Source: an uncultured Lachnospiraceae bacterium (GTDB lineage Bacteria > Bacillota > Clostridia > Lachnospirales > Lachnospiraceae). From it: 64,000 nt of DNA. The DNA is taken from positions 62,001-126,000 of the forward strand of contig CATLAK010000005.1 of NCBI GenBank assembly GCA_949878435.1, in the 5' to 3' direction. Shown in pieces: positions 17,110 through 24,788 of the stretch. The position numbers were made by a program, and so were the translations under genes. The notes beneath the pieces were generated by a model. The model was given only the letters and a program-made list of their open reading frames with translations, did no database searches and had not been told where the DNA came from. Every line of letters starts with the position of its first letter. Position 1 is the first letter of the stretch.

Positions 17110-17727
17110 CTATCTGTCAAAATACGCCTGCAGCTTTTCTTTCATTGCGCGCAGCGCCTTGCCTCTGTGGCTGATCTTATTCTTTTCCTCTTCGGTCAGT
17201 TCCGCCGTACTTTTGCCGTAGGAGGGCACCATAAAAATGGGATCATACCCAAATCCGTTTTTCCCTTTTTCCTCATAACCGATTCTGCCTTCTATTGTCG
17301 CCTCCGTCGTAATCTCGCTTCCATCGGGAAGAACGCATGCAATGGCACAGACGAACCTTGCCGTCCTCTCTTCCTCCCTGACGCCCTCAAGACGCTCAAT
17401 TAAATTTTTGTTTTTTTCACTATAAGGAGTGTCTTCCCCCATATATCTTGCCGAATAAATTCCCGGCTCCTTATTCAGATAATCGACTTCCAGACCGGAA
17501 TCGTCTGCCAGCACAATCGCTCCATGTGCCCTTCCTGCAACCGCCCTTGCCTTTATCAGAGCATTTTCCGCAAAGCTCTTTCCATTTTCCTCTATGTCGG
17601 GTTCAGTTCCCGCCTCCTTCATGGAAAGAATCTCCACCTCTTCTCCAGCCGCCTTAAGATCAGACAAAATCATTCTGATTTCTTTCATTTTGCCTGCATT
17701 TCCTGTAGCAAAAATTATTTTTTGCAT
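17110..17727 (-). CDS. rdgB: XTP/dITP diphosphatase (RdgB/HAM1)
   Basis: A 205-residue enzyme that hydrolyses non-canonical purine triphosphates (dITP, XTP) to the monophosphate and keeps them out of DNA and RNA. Family motifs: IIFATGNAGKMKEI at the N-terminus, SFAENALIKARAVA, VLADDSGLEVDYL, GIYSARYMGED, GFGYDPIF and ISHRGKALRAM. Length is normal. The gene is 16 bp downstream of the amidase-like gene in the same operon. Confidence 0.96.
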   Translation of the reverse strand: MQKIIFATGNAGKMKEIRMILSDLKAAGEEVEILSMKEAGTEPDIEENGKSFAENALIKARAVAGRAHGAIVLADDSGLEVDYLNKEPGIYSARYMGEDTPYSEKNKNLIERLEGVREEERTARFVCAIACVLPDGSEITTEATIEGRIGYEEKGKNGFGYDPIFMVPSYGKSTAELTEEEKNKISHRGKALRAMKEKLQAYFDR

Positions 17728-17743
17728 AGTAAATAACTCCTTT

Positions 17744-18784
17744 TTAATCCGTTTCCTCGTAAGCTTTCATGATTGCGTTAAAAATGCCGGAAGCAATTTT
17801 TTCCTGATAGTCGTCTCTTCCTAACAGGTCCGCTTCCTGCTGGTTCGTAATATACCCTGTTTTGATACAAGCCCCGGGAATCGTTACATTCTTAAGGGCA
17901 TATTCCCACGCTCCCGCTTCTTTAAGCCCAAGCGCCTTCCCCCTAATGCTGGTCACGACTTCCCTTTCCAAAAGATCCGCCAGCTCCACATTTCCAAATC
18001 CCGGAATAAAATAGTCTCCATTATACACCACAGTCGTGCCGTAAACCCGGCTGTCGCCATCCGCATCCACCTGAATGCGGATATACATATCGGCGCCGGT
18101 TTCATTGGCAAGCTTCACCCTCTCTTCCTTCGCCGGGTTCACATCATCCATTCTTGTATAATATGCTTTAATATCGGTTCCGTCCAGCTTTTCCTTTAGT
18201 TTCTGGGCAATCCTAAGATTGATTTCCTTTTCAAAAAGCCCATCCTTTACATAGCCGCTGTCCGCTCCCCCACAGGCGGGATCAATCACAATGATTTTGT
18301 CATACAACTCTCCAGGGCTTAAAATACTGACATACAGATCATTATTTTCTAAAATAGTACGGTATTCAAATATGCCTGTCAACATAAATCTGAGCTGTAT
18401 ACCGTCTTCCATCTCTTCGCAGATCCCCTGGCTTATCACCTCGCGATTGCCCGAAATTGCATTTTCCTCATAAAAAGCAGAATCAGCATCGCTGATCAAT
18501 ATGCAAAGTTCCCGATCCATATAATGATTTTCAACAACAATATCCTCCGCCCTGCATTCTTTCGGAAGCGGAATACAAATATAATCGTCTTCTGCCTCTC
18601 CCGACGCAAAGATAAGTCCCTGTTCGCCGGATGCTTCTTCCTGCACATCCCTGCGCACCTCATCCTGCGCCACATCAGAAATCGTTATGACTTTCCCCGC
18701 AGACATATATAGAATCAATCCCATGGCGGCGGCAGCAAAAACAGCGCTGCCTATCGCCGTTTTCTTCATCAAATCAAACTGCAT
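17744..18784 (-). CDS. Amidase_3-fold protein with degenerate active site (pseudo-amidase)
   Basis: A 346-residue protein with an N-terminal membrane anchor (about residues 8-30), an unrecognised domain (about 35-160) and an N-acetylmuramoyl-L-alanine amidase fold (about 162-345). The fold is clear: IIVIDP, EKEINLRIAQKL, AYYTRMDD, RVKLANETGADMYIRI, GACIKTGYITNQQEADLL. The catalytic residues are not. GHGG has become ACGG (C171 for the first zinc His). The SIHxN His is Gln238. The catalytic Glu near the end is Lys308. Only the zinc Glu near 185 remains. Length and reading frame are intact, so it looks like a maintained pseudoenzyme, perhaps a peptidoglycan-binding regulator, rather than a decayed gene. 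Confidence 0.85.
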   Translation of the reverse strand: MQFDLMKKTAIGSAVFAAAAMGLILYMSAGKVITISDVAQDEVRRDVQEEASGEQGLIFASGEAEDDYICIPLPKECRAEDIVVENHYMDRELCILISDADSAFYEENAISGNREVISQGICEEMEDGIQLRFMLTGIFEYRTILENNDLYVSILSPGELYDKIIVIDPACGGADSGYVKDGLFEKEINLRIAQKLKEKLDGTDIKAYYTRMDDVNPAKEERVKLANETGADMYIRIQVDADGDSRVYGTTVVYNGDYFIPGFGNVELADLLEREVVTSIRGKALGLKEAGAWEYALKNVTIPGACIKTGYITNQQEADLLGRDDYQEKIASGIFNAIMKAYEETD

Positions 18785-18796
18785 CGAACACTCCTG

Positions 18797-19942
18797 TTAC
18801 TTTCTCTTCGGCGGTTTTGGTCCCGGGAACTGATAAAAGTAGGTTTTCATCATTCCATTATATATCTTCCTGTTCTTTGCCGCCTTGATCCCAATCATTT
18901 CCTCCGCCTTTTCATACGCAGTAATCAGATACAATGACCAGGAATCCAGTGCCTTAAATCTCTCTCCAATCGCGCCATACAATTCCGGCAGATTCTTCTT
19001 TTCTTCTATACGTTCTCCATAAGGCGGATTGGTAATAATGAAACCATACTTCTTGCTATGACTAAGCTCCCTTAAATCCCTTTTCTGAAAGTGAATCATC
19101 TGATCCACTCCCGCAAGCCTTGCATTTTCCCTTGCTATAGTTACCATCTTTTCATCAATGTCATATCCCTGGATATCCGTATGTACATCCGTGACGATTT
19201 CTTCTCTCGCCTCGTCCACCGCATCATACCACTCCTTTGCCGGAATCATATGCGTCCAGCTCTGGGCGGTAAAGTCTCTCTCCATGCCCGGCGCGATGTT
19301 TGCCGCCATCATGGCAGCTTCAATCGGAAAAGTACCGCTCCCGCAAAAGGGATCCACCAAAATACGGTCTCCTTTCCAGGGCGTGAGCATGATAAGCGCC
19401 GCCGCAAGATTCTCTGCGATGGGCGCCTTTGCAGTGAGTTTGCGATAGCCCCTTTTGTGTAAGGACTCTCCTGTGGTGTCAAGCGCCGCCGTCACTTCAT
19501 CCTTCATCAAAAACACTCTGATGGGAAAGGAAGCGCCGCTTTCCGGAAACCACTCCATATGATGCGCTTCTTTCATCCGCTCCACCATCGCCTTTTTCAT
19601 GACCGACTGAATATCCGAAGGACTGAACAGCTTACTCTTGACGCTTGCCGCCTTGGTGACCCAGAACCTTCCGTCTGAAGGAATCATCTCCTCCCAGGGT
19701 ATGCTTTTCGTCCCCTGGAAAAGTTCCTCGAAGGTCTCTGCGCGGAAGCTTCCCGCTTTAATCAAAATGCGCTCCGCGGTGCGCAGGAAGATATTGGCGC
19801 GGCAGACCGCCTCCGCATCGCCTGCGAAAGTGACTCTGCCGTCTTCTACCTTTGTCACGTCATATCCTAAATCTGTAATTTCACGTTTTAATATAGATTC
19901 CAAGCCAAAATGGCAGGGAGCAATCAGTTCATATCGTTTCAT
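18797..19942 (-). CDS. THUMP-domain class I SAM RNA methyltransferase (RlmL/YpsC type)
   Basis: A 381-residue enzyme predicted to methylate a guanine N2 in 23S rRNA. It has an N-terminal ferredoxin-like/THUMP region (about 1-160) and a Rossmann methyltransferase domain. Motif I is VDPFCGSGTFPIEAA and motif IV is FIITNPPYGERI, typical of base N-methyltransferases. The length fits the single-domain YpsC type rather than the double RlmKL. It is first in an operon with the amidase-like gene (12-bp gap), rdgB and yfcE. Confidence 0.93.
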   Translation of the reverse strand: MKRYELIAPCHFGLESILKREITDLGYDVTKVEDGRVTFAGDAEAVCRANIFLRTAERILIKAGSFRAETFEELFQGTKSIPWEEMIPSDGRFWVTKAASVKSKLFSPSDIQSVMKKAMVERMKEAHHMEWFPESGASFPIRVFLMKDEVTAALDTTGESLHKRGYRKLTAKAPIAENLAAALIMLTPWKGDRILVDPFCGSGTFPIEAAMMAANIAPGMERDFTAQSWTHMIPAKEWYDAVDEAREEIVTDVHTDIQGYDIDEKMVTIARENARLAGVDQMIHFQKRDLRELSHSKKYGFIITNPPYGERIEEKKNLPELYGAIGERFKALDSWSLYLITAYEKAEEMIGIKAAKNRKIYNGMMKTYFYQFPGPKPPKRK

Positions 19943-20043
19943 AAACGCCTCTTTTCCACAAATTTCTTAAGAATTATACCACAATCGCTTTTCTTTGTAT
20001 AGAAAGAGGTTGGCTTTCTTTCAATCGAAATAGGGCTGTGATA

Positions 20044-20408
20044 GGAGGAGGGCAGTATAAGTGGACGGATGGCTTGGTCAGGACGGCGCAGGCGGGGAAC
20101 AGGGGACGGCACAGCGGAAGGCGCATCATCTCTTTTCCAGTCTCCTCTTAAAATCGGATTTCACTAACAGAATGTGTTTATGTGTTTCAAGGCGGTCGGG
20201 TCGAAGTCATGGCGGCATCCATGCCGCTTGACTCCTAAAATCGCCCTCCATGGCGATTTTACCCTAGGGACTTAACATTCTGTAAGTGAAATTGCCGATT
20301 TTTCGCAAAGACTGGAAAAGAGATGATGCGCCTTCCGCTGTGCCATCCCCTGTTCCCCGCCTGCGCCGTCCTGACCAAGCCATCCGTCCACTTATACTGC
20401 CCTCCTCC
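20044..20408. repeat. Long palindromic element, copy B (100-bp arms, 165-nt core)
   Basis: Arms 20044-20143 and 20309-20408 are inverted repeats over 100 bp with only one transition that I can find. The core 20144-20308 starts AAAATCGGATTTCACTAACA and closes with CTGTAAGTGAAATTGCCGAT, with inner hairpins AGTCATGGCGGCA/TGCCGCTTGACT and AAAATCGCC/GGCGATTTT. The core matches copies A and C in order, length and orientation. The arms share only the innermost dozen bases with copy C (CCAGTCT/AGACTGG). With the terminator at 20432-20459 it fills the 528-bp gap between genes. No coding sequence is supported inside. Confidence 0.92.
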
Positions 20409-20431
20409 CCTTACAGGCTAAACTCGTTACG

Positions 20432-20459
20432 AAAAGGCGCCCCCAAGAGGGCGCCTTTT
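20432..20459 (-). terminator. Terminator of the Asn-rich small gene
   Basis: AAAAGGCGCC(C)/(G)GGCGCCTTTT stem, 11 bp after the stop of the 47-residue gene, with T tracts at both ends, so it could act in both directions. Confidence 0.85.
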
Positions 20460-20470
20460 CTACAAATCCA

Positions 20471-20614
20471 TTAAAACTCGTTGTTCTTTTTGTTGTTGTC
20501 TTTGCAGTTAGAAGAATTGGAAGAGCTGTTCTTCTGGCTGTTCTGGCTATTCTGGTTGGATTTGTTTTCCTGATTCTGATTGTTCTGGTTGTTCTGATAA
20601 TCATTCTTAGACAT
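20471..20614 (-). CDS. Small Asn/Gln/Ser-rich protein
   Basis: A 47-residue hydrophilic protein starting MSKNDYQNNQNNQNQENK. The composition is dominated by Asn, Gln, Ser and Lys, with one Cys. AGGAGG lies at ideal spacing before the ATG at 20614, and a strong terminator follows the stop, so it is a real expressed gene. A longer frame upstream (to 20665) lacks a ribosome site. No family recognised; small Asn-rich proteins of this style occur among spore-associated products in Clostridia, but nothing here proves that. Confidence 0.7.
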   Translation of the reverse strand: MSKNDYQNNQNNQNQENKSNQNSQNSQKNSSSNSSNCKDNNKKNNEF

Positions 20615-20744
20615 ATTTGTTTCCTCCTGATTCTTTAGGTTACAGGAGTAGTATTTTCTAAACAAAGAACTTTTATACTTTTTATTTATGGTACTTTAGT
20701 ACTTAACAAAACTTTTTTTACTTCCTCCGACTGTATCAATATCC

Positions 20745-20885
20745 TCATCTTCTCACTTCCATCTTCAACCTCTGGCTTACCACATCTAAGGCTATCCTGA
20801 TGTTCAGACACACAACAATCCTTGTACCAGCAATCACCCAGAAGTGCAAACCTGCGCCCGTATCTTCTGTCCATAAATATTTCAT
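20745..20885 (-). pseudogene. Probable N-terminal remnant, starts MKYLWTEDTGAG
   Basis: A 46-codon frame with GAGGAG before its ATG and starting 1 bp after the stop of the small ATPase gene. The start MKYLWTEDTGAGLHFW resembles, from memory, the N-terminus of a larger Firmicutes protein. After residue 16 the sequence loses protein character and stops. An overlapping 62-codon frame (20686-20874) has no ribosome site. I read this as a truncated or frameshifted third member of the cluster at 20.7-21.7 kb; family unnamed. Confidence 0.45.
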
Positions 20886-20886
20886 A

Positions 20887-21288
20887 TCACAACTCCTCTT
20901 CCAGTGTTATCCTGTTATTATCAAGCTTTAATACCTTAAAACTCTTATCAGATACATTGAGTCCATCACAATTTCTTAAAAAAAGCATGTATTGATTGGA
21001 AAATTCAAAATTGATAAATCTTCTGATTTCATCATTAATTAAAATATCTGCGTTGTCAATTACAATAAAACTTCCTCTGCACTGCTTTATCGCTTCTAAT
21101 AGATTGTCTGATTTATAATTAAATAATTTAACAGCCTTATATTCGTCAGTTAATCTTAAGTCTTCCAGCATTTCATAGAGAACTGTTTTACCTGTACCAC
21201 TATCTCCGCCAACGAGAGTTATTCTATCATCGAACACTAAATTGTATGAAAATGGATCTGCTTTAAATGTAATATTTTTATAAATCAT
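20887..21288 (-). CDS. Small P-loop ATPase-like protein
   Basis: A 133-residue protein with Walker A GGDSGTGKT (about residues 27-35) and Walker B SFIVIDNADIL (about 67-77). It has no further AAA or ABC motifs and is far shorter than usual ATPases. The ATG at 21288 is preferred because GGAG lies 8 bp upstream; the longer frame adds six residues overlapping the previous gene. It overlaps the upstream DUF4869-like gene by 11 bp and the remnant starting MKYLWTED follows directly, so the three were one operon. Function unknown; the context suggests an accessory island. Confidence 0.7.
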   Translation of the reverse strand: MIYKNITFKADPFSYNLVFDDRITLVGGDSGTGKTVLYEMLEDLRLTDEYKAVKLFNYKSDNLLEAIKQCRGSFIVIDNADILINDEIRRFINFEFSNQYMLFLRNCDGLNVSDKSFKVLKLDNNRITLEEEL

Positions 21289-21730
21289 CTGCTTCTCTCC
21301 GTTCATACTCCTTCCCCCACCAGTTATTATATCCTGCGCTTCCAGTCACTATATCTGAATCATTGAATCTGATTTGCGCATCATCCGGTATATCTACAAA
21401 CGATGGTCTCGACATATAAATCTTTATGTTATCCATTGTAAAAATAATTTTAAGCACATTGGGACCACATTCCTCTACACACACCACTTTATCAGGATGC
21501 TTTACAATATTAAGTAATGTTTTACAGCCAGATGACAAATTACGGATTGTACCTAATCCGTATTTTGTTTCAATGTGCTTATCCGATGTCAACTTTGCCT
21601 CATCCACTTGCCAAATGAGATTTATTTCATTTAGGGACATTTCTTCATTACTTGTATTCAAATTGAAGTACAAGTCGTTTTGAAATACCCAATCTTTCGA
21701 ATCTTTTTTCTCTGTATATATATCAATCAT
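21278..21730 (-). CDS. DUF4869-like protein
   Basis: A 150-residue protein. The N-terminal two thirds follow the pattern I associate with DUF4869: a short IDIYTEKK strand, DLYFNLN, an LSSGCKTLLNIVKHPDKV helix and a Cys-containing NVLKIIF strand. The C-terminal 30 residues are unique (GYNNWWGKEYERREADDL). The ATG at 21730 has GGAG 9 bp upstream. It is first of a small operon with the P-loop protein. No function is known for the family. Confidence 0.6.
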   Translation of the reverse strand: MIDIYTEKKDSKDWVFQNDLYFNLNTSNEEMSLNEINLIWQVDEAKLTSDKHIETKYGLGTIRNLSSGCKTLLNIVKHPDKVVCVEECGPNVLKIIFTMDNIKIYMSRPSFVDIPDDAQIRFNDSDIVTGSAGYNNWWGKEYERREADDL

Positions 21731-21764
21731 TTGGTGCCACTCCATTTAACAGACTTCATTCTTA

Positions 21765-21880
21765 ATTATCGGTAATTTCCCTTGCGTTCTTTTCCAATTC
21801 CTGTATCAGTTTAGGGGCTGCAATCAGGCTTCCCGTCGTAATTTCTATAATCGGCTTTACTCCCTGCACAATTTAAGCTC
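21765..21880 (-). pseudogene. Possible C-terminal gene fragment
   Basis: On the minus strand a short open stretch reads VKPIIEITTGSLIAAPKLIQ and runs on through an Glu/Lys-rich helix to a stop near 21768. It has the look of the end of a real protein but has no start or ribosome site, and an in-frame stop lies just upstream. I think it is a decayed remnant; the parent family is not recognised. Confidence 0.3.
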
Positions 21881-21910
21881 CTTGAATTGTAACCGCCCGA
21901 TAAACTGAAT

Positions 21911-22402
21911 TTATAAAGCCGTCCAATGATATGCAATTCTCGGAGTTCCATCAGTAACATGGATAATACCGCATTTAGTGAATCCACTCTTTTCAATTAG
22001 CTTTTGCATTATCAGATTATCGGCATGGGTATCCACTCTGATATTTCGAGAAACGCTTTTACAGTAACTTATAGCACATTGAAACAAACCATGCACCTGT
22101 CCATCACCGGCGAGTCTGTGAATAATAATATAAGGTTCATCGTTCAGCCAATTTCCATTTTCAATATGCTTATATGTGGGTTCCGGACTTTCAAACAGTG
22201 CAAACACCCCATGTATGCCATTTTCATCATATATTACTTTGCAGGCATTTTGACAAATATCGGATTTAATCAAAACTGCATCCGGATAGAAATGTCCCCA
22301 TTGTCTGCAGTTCCCAGACATAATCATATAATCCTGTGCATATTTGTAGATTTTCATAACCTGCTCAAAATCTGCATCAGCTGCATTTTTCAAATTAAGC
22401 AT
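21911..22402 (-). CDS. GNAT-family N-acetyltransferase
   Basis: A 163-residue acetyl-CoA dependent acyltransferase. The N-terminus LKNAADADFEQVMKIYKYA is a usual GNAT first helix. The C-terminal half shows IIIHRLAGDG (motif A strand) and RVDTHADNLIMQKLIEKSGF (motif B). AAGGAG precedes the ATG. Substrate unknown. A 170-bp hairpin begins 21 bp upstream of its start. Confidence 0.83.
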   Translation of the reverse strand: MLNLKNAADADFEQVMKIYKYAQDYMIMSGNCRQWGHFYPDAVLIKSDICQNACKVIYDENGIHGVFALFESPEPTYKHIENGNWLNDEPYIIIHRLAGDGQVHGLFQCAISYCKSVSRNIRVDTHADNLIMQKLIEKSGFTKCGIIHVTDGTPRIAYHWTAL

Positions 22403-22423
22403 ATATTTCTCCTTTAAATTTCC

Positions 22424-22593
22424 AATGTCATTAAGTTTAGAGGGGAGCGCGTGCAGGACAGCAGTGACACGGAGCGGAGAGCGGATCAGGTACAGGGGAA
22501 GCGATTGTATATACGCTCCCCCTGTACCTGGTTCGCTCTCCGCTCCGTGTCACTGCTGTCCTGCACGCGCTCCCCTCTGAACTTAATGACATT
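22424..22593. repeat. Coreless long hairpin (80-bp arms, 10-nt loop), element E
   Basis: Arms 22424-22503 and 22514-22593 are inverted repeats, 76 of 80 positions matching, all four differences being transitions; the loop is ATTGTATATA. The arm shares GGTACAGGGGA(A)GCG and GGACAGC words with the arm of copy C (54603) but there is no conserved core. It lies 27 bp after the stop of the DUF1700-like gene's upstream neighbour region and directly before the GNAT gene start, in the same inter-gene position as the other elements. Confidence 0.9.
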
Positions 22594-22620
22594 GCTTCCC
22601 GCCTAGTCCTCGGGCAGTTT

Positions 22621-22965
22621 TTATAATTCTTTAAACCAAACTTTTGCCTTATCCACAGCATTTAATCCCAGTTCTGCGCAGCGTCTGCCGGCTTTTACTC
22701 CAAATTTCAAAAGCTGTGTTCCATATTCCAATGCCTTTTCACCATAGGAATTTCCATGTTTCTTCTGTTCTGCCAGATCGGCAATATTTTTGGCAATCAG
22801 TCTTGGGCTTCCAAGTTCGCCGATTACCTCTTCTTCCGGTCTGCCGTGGCGCACTTCGATTTCAATATATTCTTGGTAATATGCCACATGCGGCGCCGCC
22901 TGTTCGCTTCCTAATCTTCCGTTCAAGGCTCTCTGCAGCTCCGTCATAAATTCTGATTTTGTCAT
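22621..22965 (-). CDS. DUF1700-like small protein
   Basis: A 114-residue protein. The N-terminal MTKSEFMTELQRALNGRL followed by YYQEYIEIEVRHGRPEEEVI and ELGSPRLIAKNI matches the N-terminal domain of DUF1700 proteins. Those usually continue with membrane segments, but this one ends in a short amphipathic helix and has none, so it is a short form. GGAGG precedes the ATG. It follows a hypothetical gene by 29 bp in the same direction. Confidence 0.75.
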   Translation of the reverse strand: MTKSEFMTELQRALNGRLGSEQAAPHVAYYQEYIEIEVRHGRPEEEVIGELGSPRLIAKNIADLAEQKKHGNSYGEKALEYGTQLLKFGVKAGRRCAELGLNAVDKAKVWFKEL

Positions 22966-22994
22966 GCTCCCTCCGCGGTCCTCTTCTATACAGA

Positions 22995-23381
22995 TTACAG
23001 TTTATCCATTCCCTGCCCATAATCCAGCTTTCTTTGCCCTTCCTCTGGATTTGCCATCAAATCCGCCATGGTCCTAAATGCCTGCATCGCCATCTTTTCT
23101 TTGTTGCAGGTTCGGGAGTTCTTTCCGGTATCTTTAATCAGATTGTACCGATTCATCTGCCACACATACAGATCGCAGAGCGTATAGCCGCACACTTTTA
23201 ATTGATCCATAAACGTATGATGCTCGATATAGTATATGAGTTCTTCATAGATCTGTTTTCGGGACAAAATGTCCTTCCACAGCGCATCCGCCCATTCTCT
23301 GGAAAGTTCCGCGTAATCGCAGATTTCATAAAACGCCTGACATACCTTTATTTTGGTTGCATCATACACAATTCCCTGCAT
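22995..23381 (-). CDS. Conserved hypothetical protein
   Basis: A 128-residue mostly helical cytoplasmic protein beginning MQGIVYDATKIKVCQAFYEI. It has five Cys residues, in no obvious metal-binding spacing. No family recognised. AGGAAG precedes the ATG. It sits 59 bp downstream of the esterase gene and 29 bp upstream of the DUF1700-like gene, possibly one transcript. Confidence 0.6.
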   Translation of the reverse strand: MQGIVYDATKIKVCQAFYEICDYAELSREWADALWKDILSRKQIYEELIYYIEHHTFMDQLKVCGYTLCDLYVWQMNRYNLIKDTGKNSRTCNKEKMAMQAFRTMADLMANPEEGQRKLDYGQGMDKL

Positions 23382-23440
23382 GGGATCACTTCCTGTTCAA
23401 AAATTTTCTGCATTCAGCATATCCCTTTTTTTCTGAGAAG

Positions 23441-24580
23441 TCAACCGCCTTGCTTTTCAAAAAATGCAAGCATTTCTTCACTCCATTTGCTGCAGGAAAG
23501 GGTATATCCAAGCCCCACTCCGTGATCTCCCGATGGATAAATCTGGCACAAGTGGGGAACCCCCGCTTTTTGCAGCGCCGCTTCAAGACGGACCGTATTG
23601 CTCGCCGGTACGCATCCGTCGTCCTCGTTTGCAAAGGCGTAAGTCTTCGGGTAATCAGCGGTAATATGGCATTCCACCGACAGCTTTTTTCTAAGTTCCT
23701 CTCTCCTATTTGTAAGGCTCGCATAGCTCCCCTCATGATACTCTGACAAGAAACTGATCACCGGATACAAAAGCCCGATTCCATCCGGGCGGGCGGAAAC
23801 AGCGCAGTACCGGCTCTTGTCTTCTTTAAGTGGCTGCCCAAGTATCTCCTGTTTCAATTCCTCGTGCAGATATGCCTGGCTGGCGCAAAGATGTCCTCCT
23901 GCAGATGCCCCCACCGTAATCACCCTTTGGGGATCGATGCCAAATTCCTCTGCATGCACCCGCACATACAGGACCGCCATGGCAAGGTCCCGCTGGGGAA
24001 GGGGATAGGCATTGGGCTTCATTCTGTAATTGAGTATAAACGCCTTATAACCGCCGTCCCGCTCCATGCGCTGGGCAAGCTCGATTCCCTCTGAATAAGC
24101 GGAAAGCATTTCATATCCCCCGCCGGGACAGAGGATCACCGCCGGGCGGTCAGCGGTCCTTTTTCGTTTTTCTGGCAGCACTGCATGGGATTCATAAGGC
24201 GGCAGCGAGCCGCCTGCCGGAAGATGTGCAAATGCCGTGTTATCCACCTTAGGATTTCCTGTCAAAAGATACACGCTCTCTTCCCTGTTTAAATCCGCAT
24301 CAGGTATCCATCCGAAGGGCTGCTCCTTCCACAGAGGCAAAAAGCAGAACCGCTGCTTTTCGTAAGCCTCCATCAGCACATTTGCACACAGGACAAACGC
24401 CTCCGAAAGAAACGGCGCTCCCCACTCCATCCGGTCCTTCGCTGCAATTTTCCACATAGGATCGTCCCCATGTTCGGGGGCAATCCGCGCGCGCCAGCAG
24501 GACGGAAACAGATTGCCAATAGCCCTTCCAATCGGTTCCGTGCGCATAATTTCGTTATAGGTATGATTTACAGTAAACAC
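23441..24580 (-). CDS. Alpha/beta-hydrolase, acetyl-xylan-esterase-like
   Basis: A 379-residue cytoplasmic hydrolase of the BD-FAE/hormone-sensitive-lipase-like group. The oxyanion segment is CPGGGYEMLS, the nucleophile elbow GASAGGH, the acid is in ANEDDGCVP and the His in GDHGVGLGY. An unusual N-terminal extension of about 130 residues precedes the hydrolase fold. It lies just downstream of a sugar ABC importer, so it may remove acetyl groups from imported oligosaccharides (inference). A hairpin and terminator separate it from the importer genes, so it may be transcribed on its own. Confidence 0.85.
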   Translation of the reverse strand: MFTVNHTYNEIMRTEPIGRAIGNLFPSCWRARIAPEHGDDPMWKIAAKDRMEWGAPFLSEAFVLCANVLMEAYEKQRFCFLPLWKEQPFGWIPDADLNREESVYLLTGNPKVDNTAFAHLPAGGSLPPYESHAVLPEKRKRTADRPAVILCPGGGYEMLSAYSEGIELAQRMERDGGYKAFILNYRMKPNAYPLPQRDLAMAVLYVRVHAEEFGIDPQRVITVGASAGGHLCASQAYLHEELKQEILGQPLKEDKSRYCAVSARPDGIGLLYPVISFLSEYHEGSYASLTNRREELRKKLSVECHITADYPKTYAFANEDDGCVPASNTVRLEAALQKAGVPHLCQIYPSGDHGVGLGYTLSCSKWSEEMLAFFEKQGG

Positions 24581-24678
24581 GCTTTATCTATCTTCCTTTC
24601 CTGCATCCGTCCACCCTCACCTCTCCTTTCATTTTATAATACGTTTTTTTAAAGCGTCAACTTTTTTTGCGCCTGCGA

Positions 24679-24745
24679 AAGCGTCATTTTGCAAGCTGCG
24701 TCTTTCCCATGATGCGGCTTGCAAAATGACGCTTCCCCCCCCCCC
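24679..24745. repeat. Perfect 18-bp hairpin followed by an 11-nt C run
   Basis: AAGCGTCATTTTGCAAGC (24679-24696) pairs perfectly with 24717-24734 across a 20-nt loop. Directly after it is a run of 11 C (24735-24745), by far the longest homopolymer of its kind in the window. It lies between the importer terminator and the esterase start. Confidence 0.8.
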
Positions 24746-24746
24746 A

Positions 24747-24774
24747 CGAAAAGAGCCGGCAGACCACCGGCTCT
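24747..24774 (-). terminator. Terminator of the sugar ABC importer operon
   Basis: AGAGCCGG/CCGGCTCT stem (24752-24774) followed on the minus strand by TTTTCG, 14 bp after the stop of the MalG-like permease gene. Confidence 0.7.
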
Positions 24775-24788
24775 AATAAAACAACTCC

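Noticed and set aside
22424-22593. Simple rho-independent terminator
   Set aside because: Arms of 80 bp are far longer than terminator stems, there is no T tract, and the words recur in other elements.
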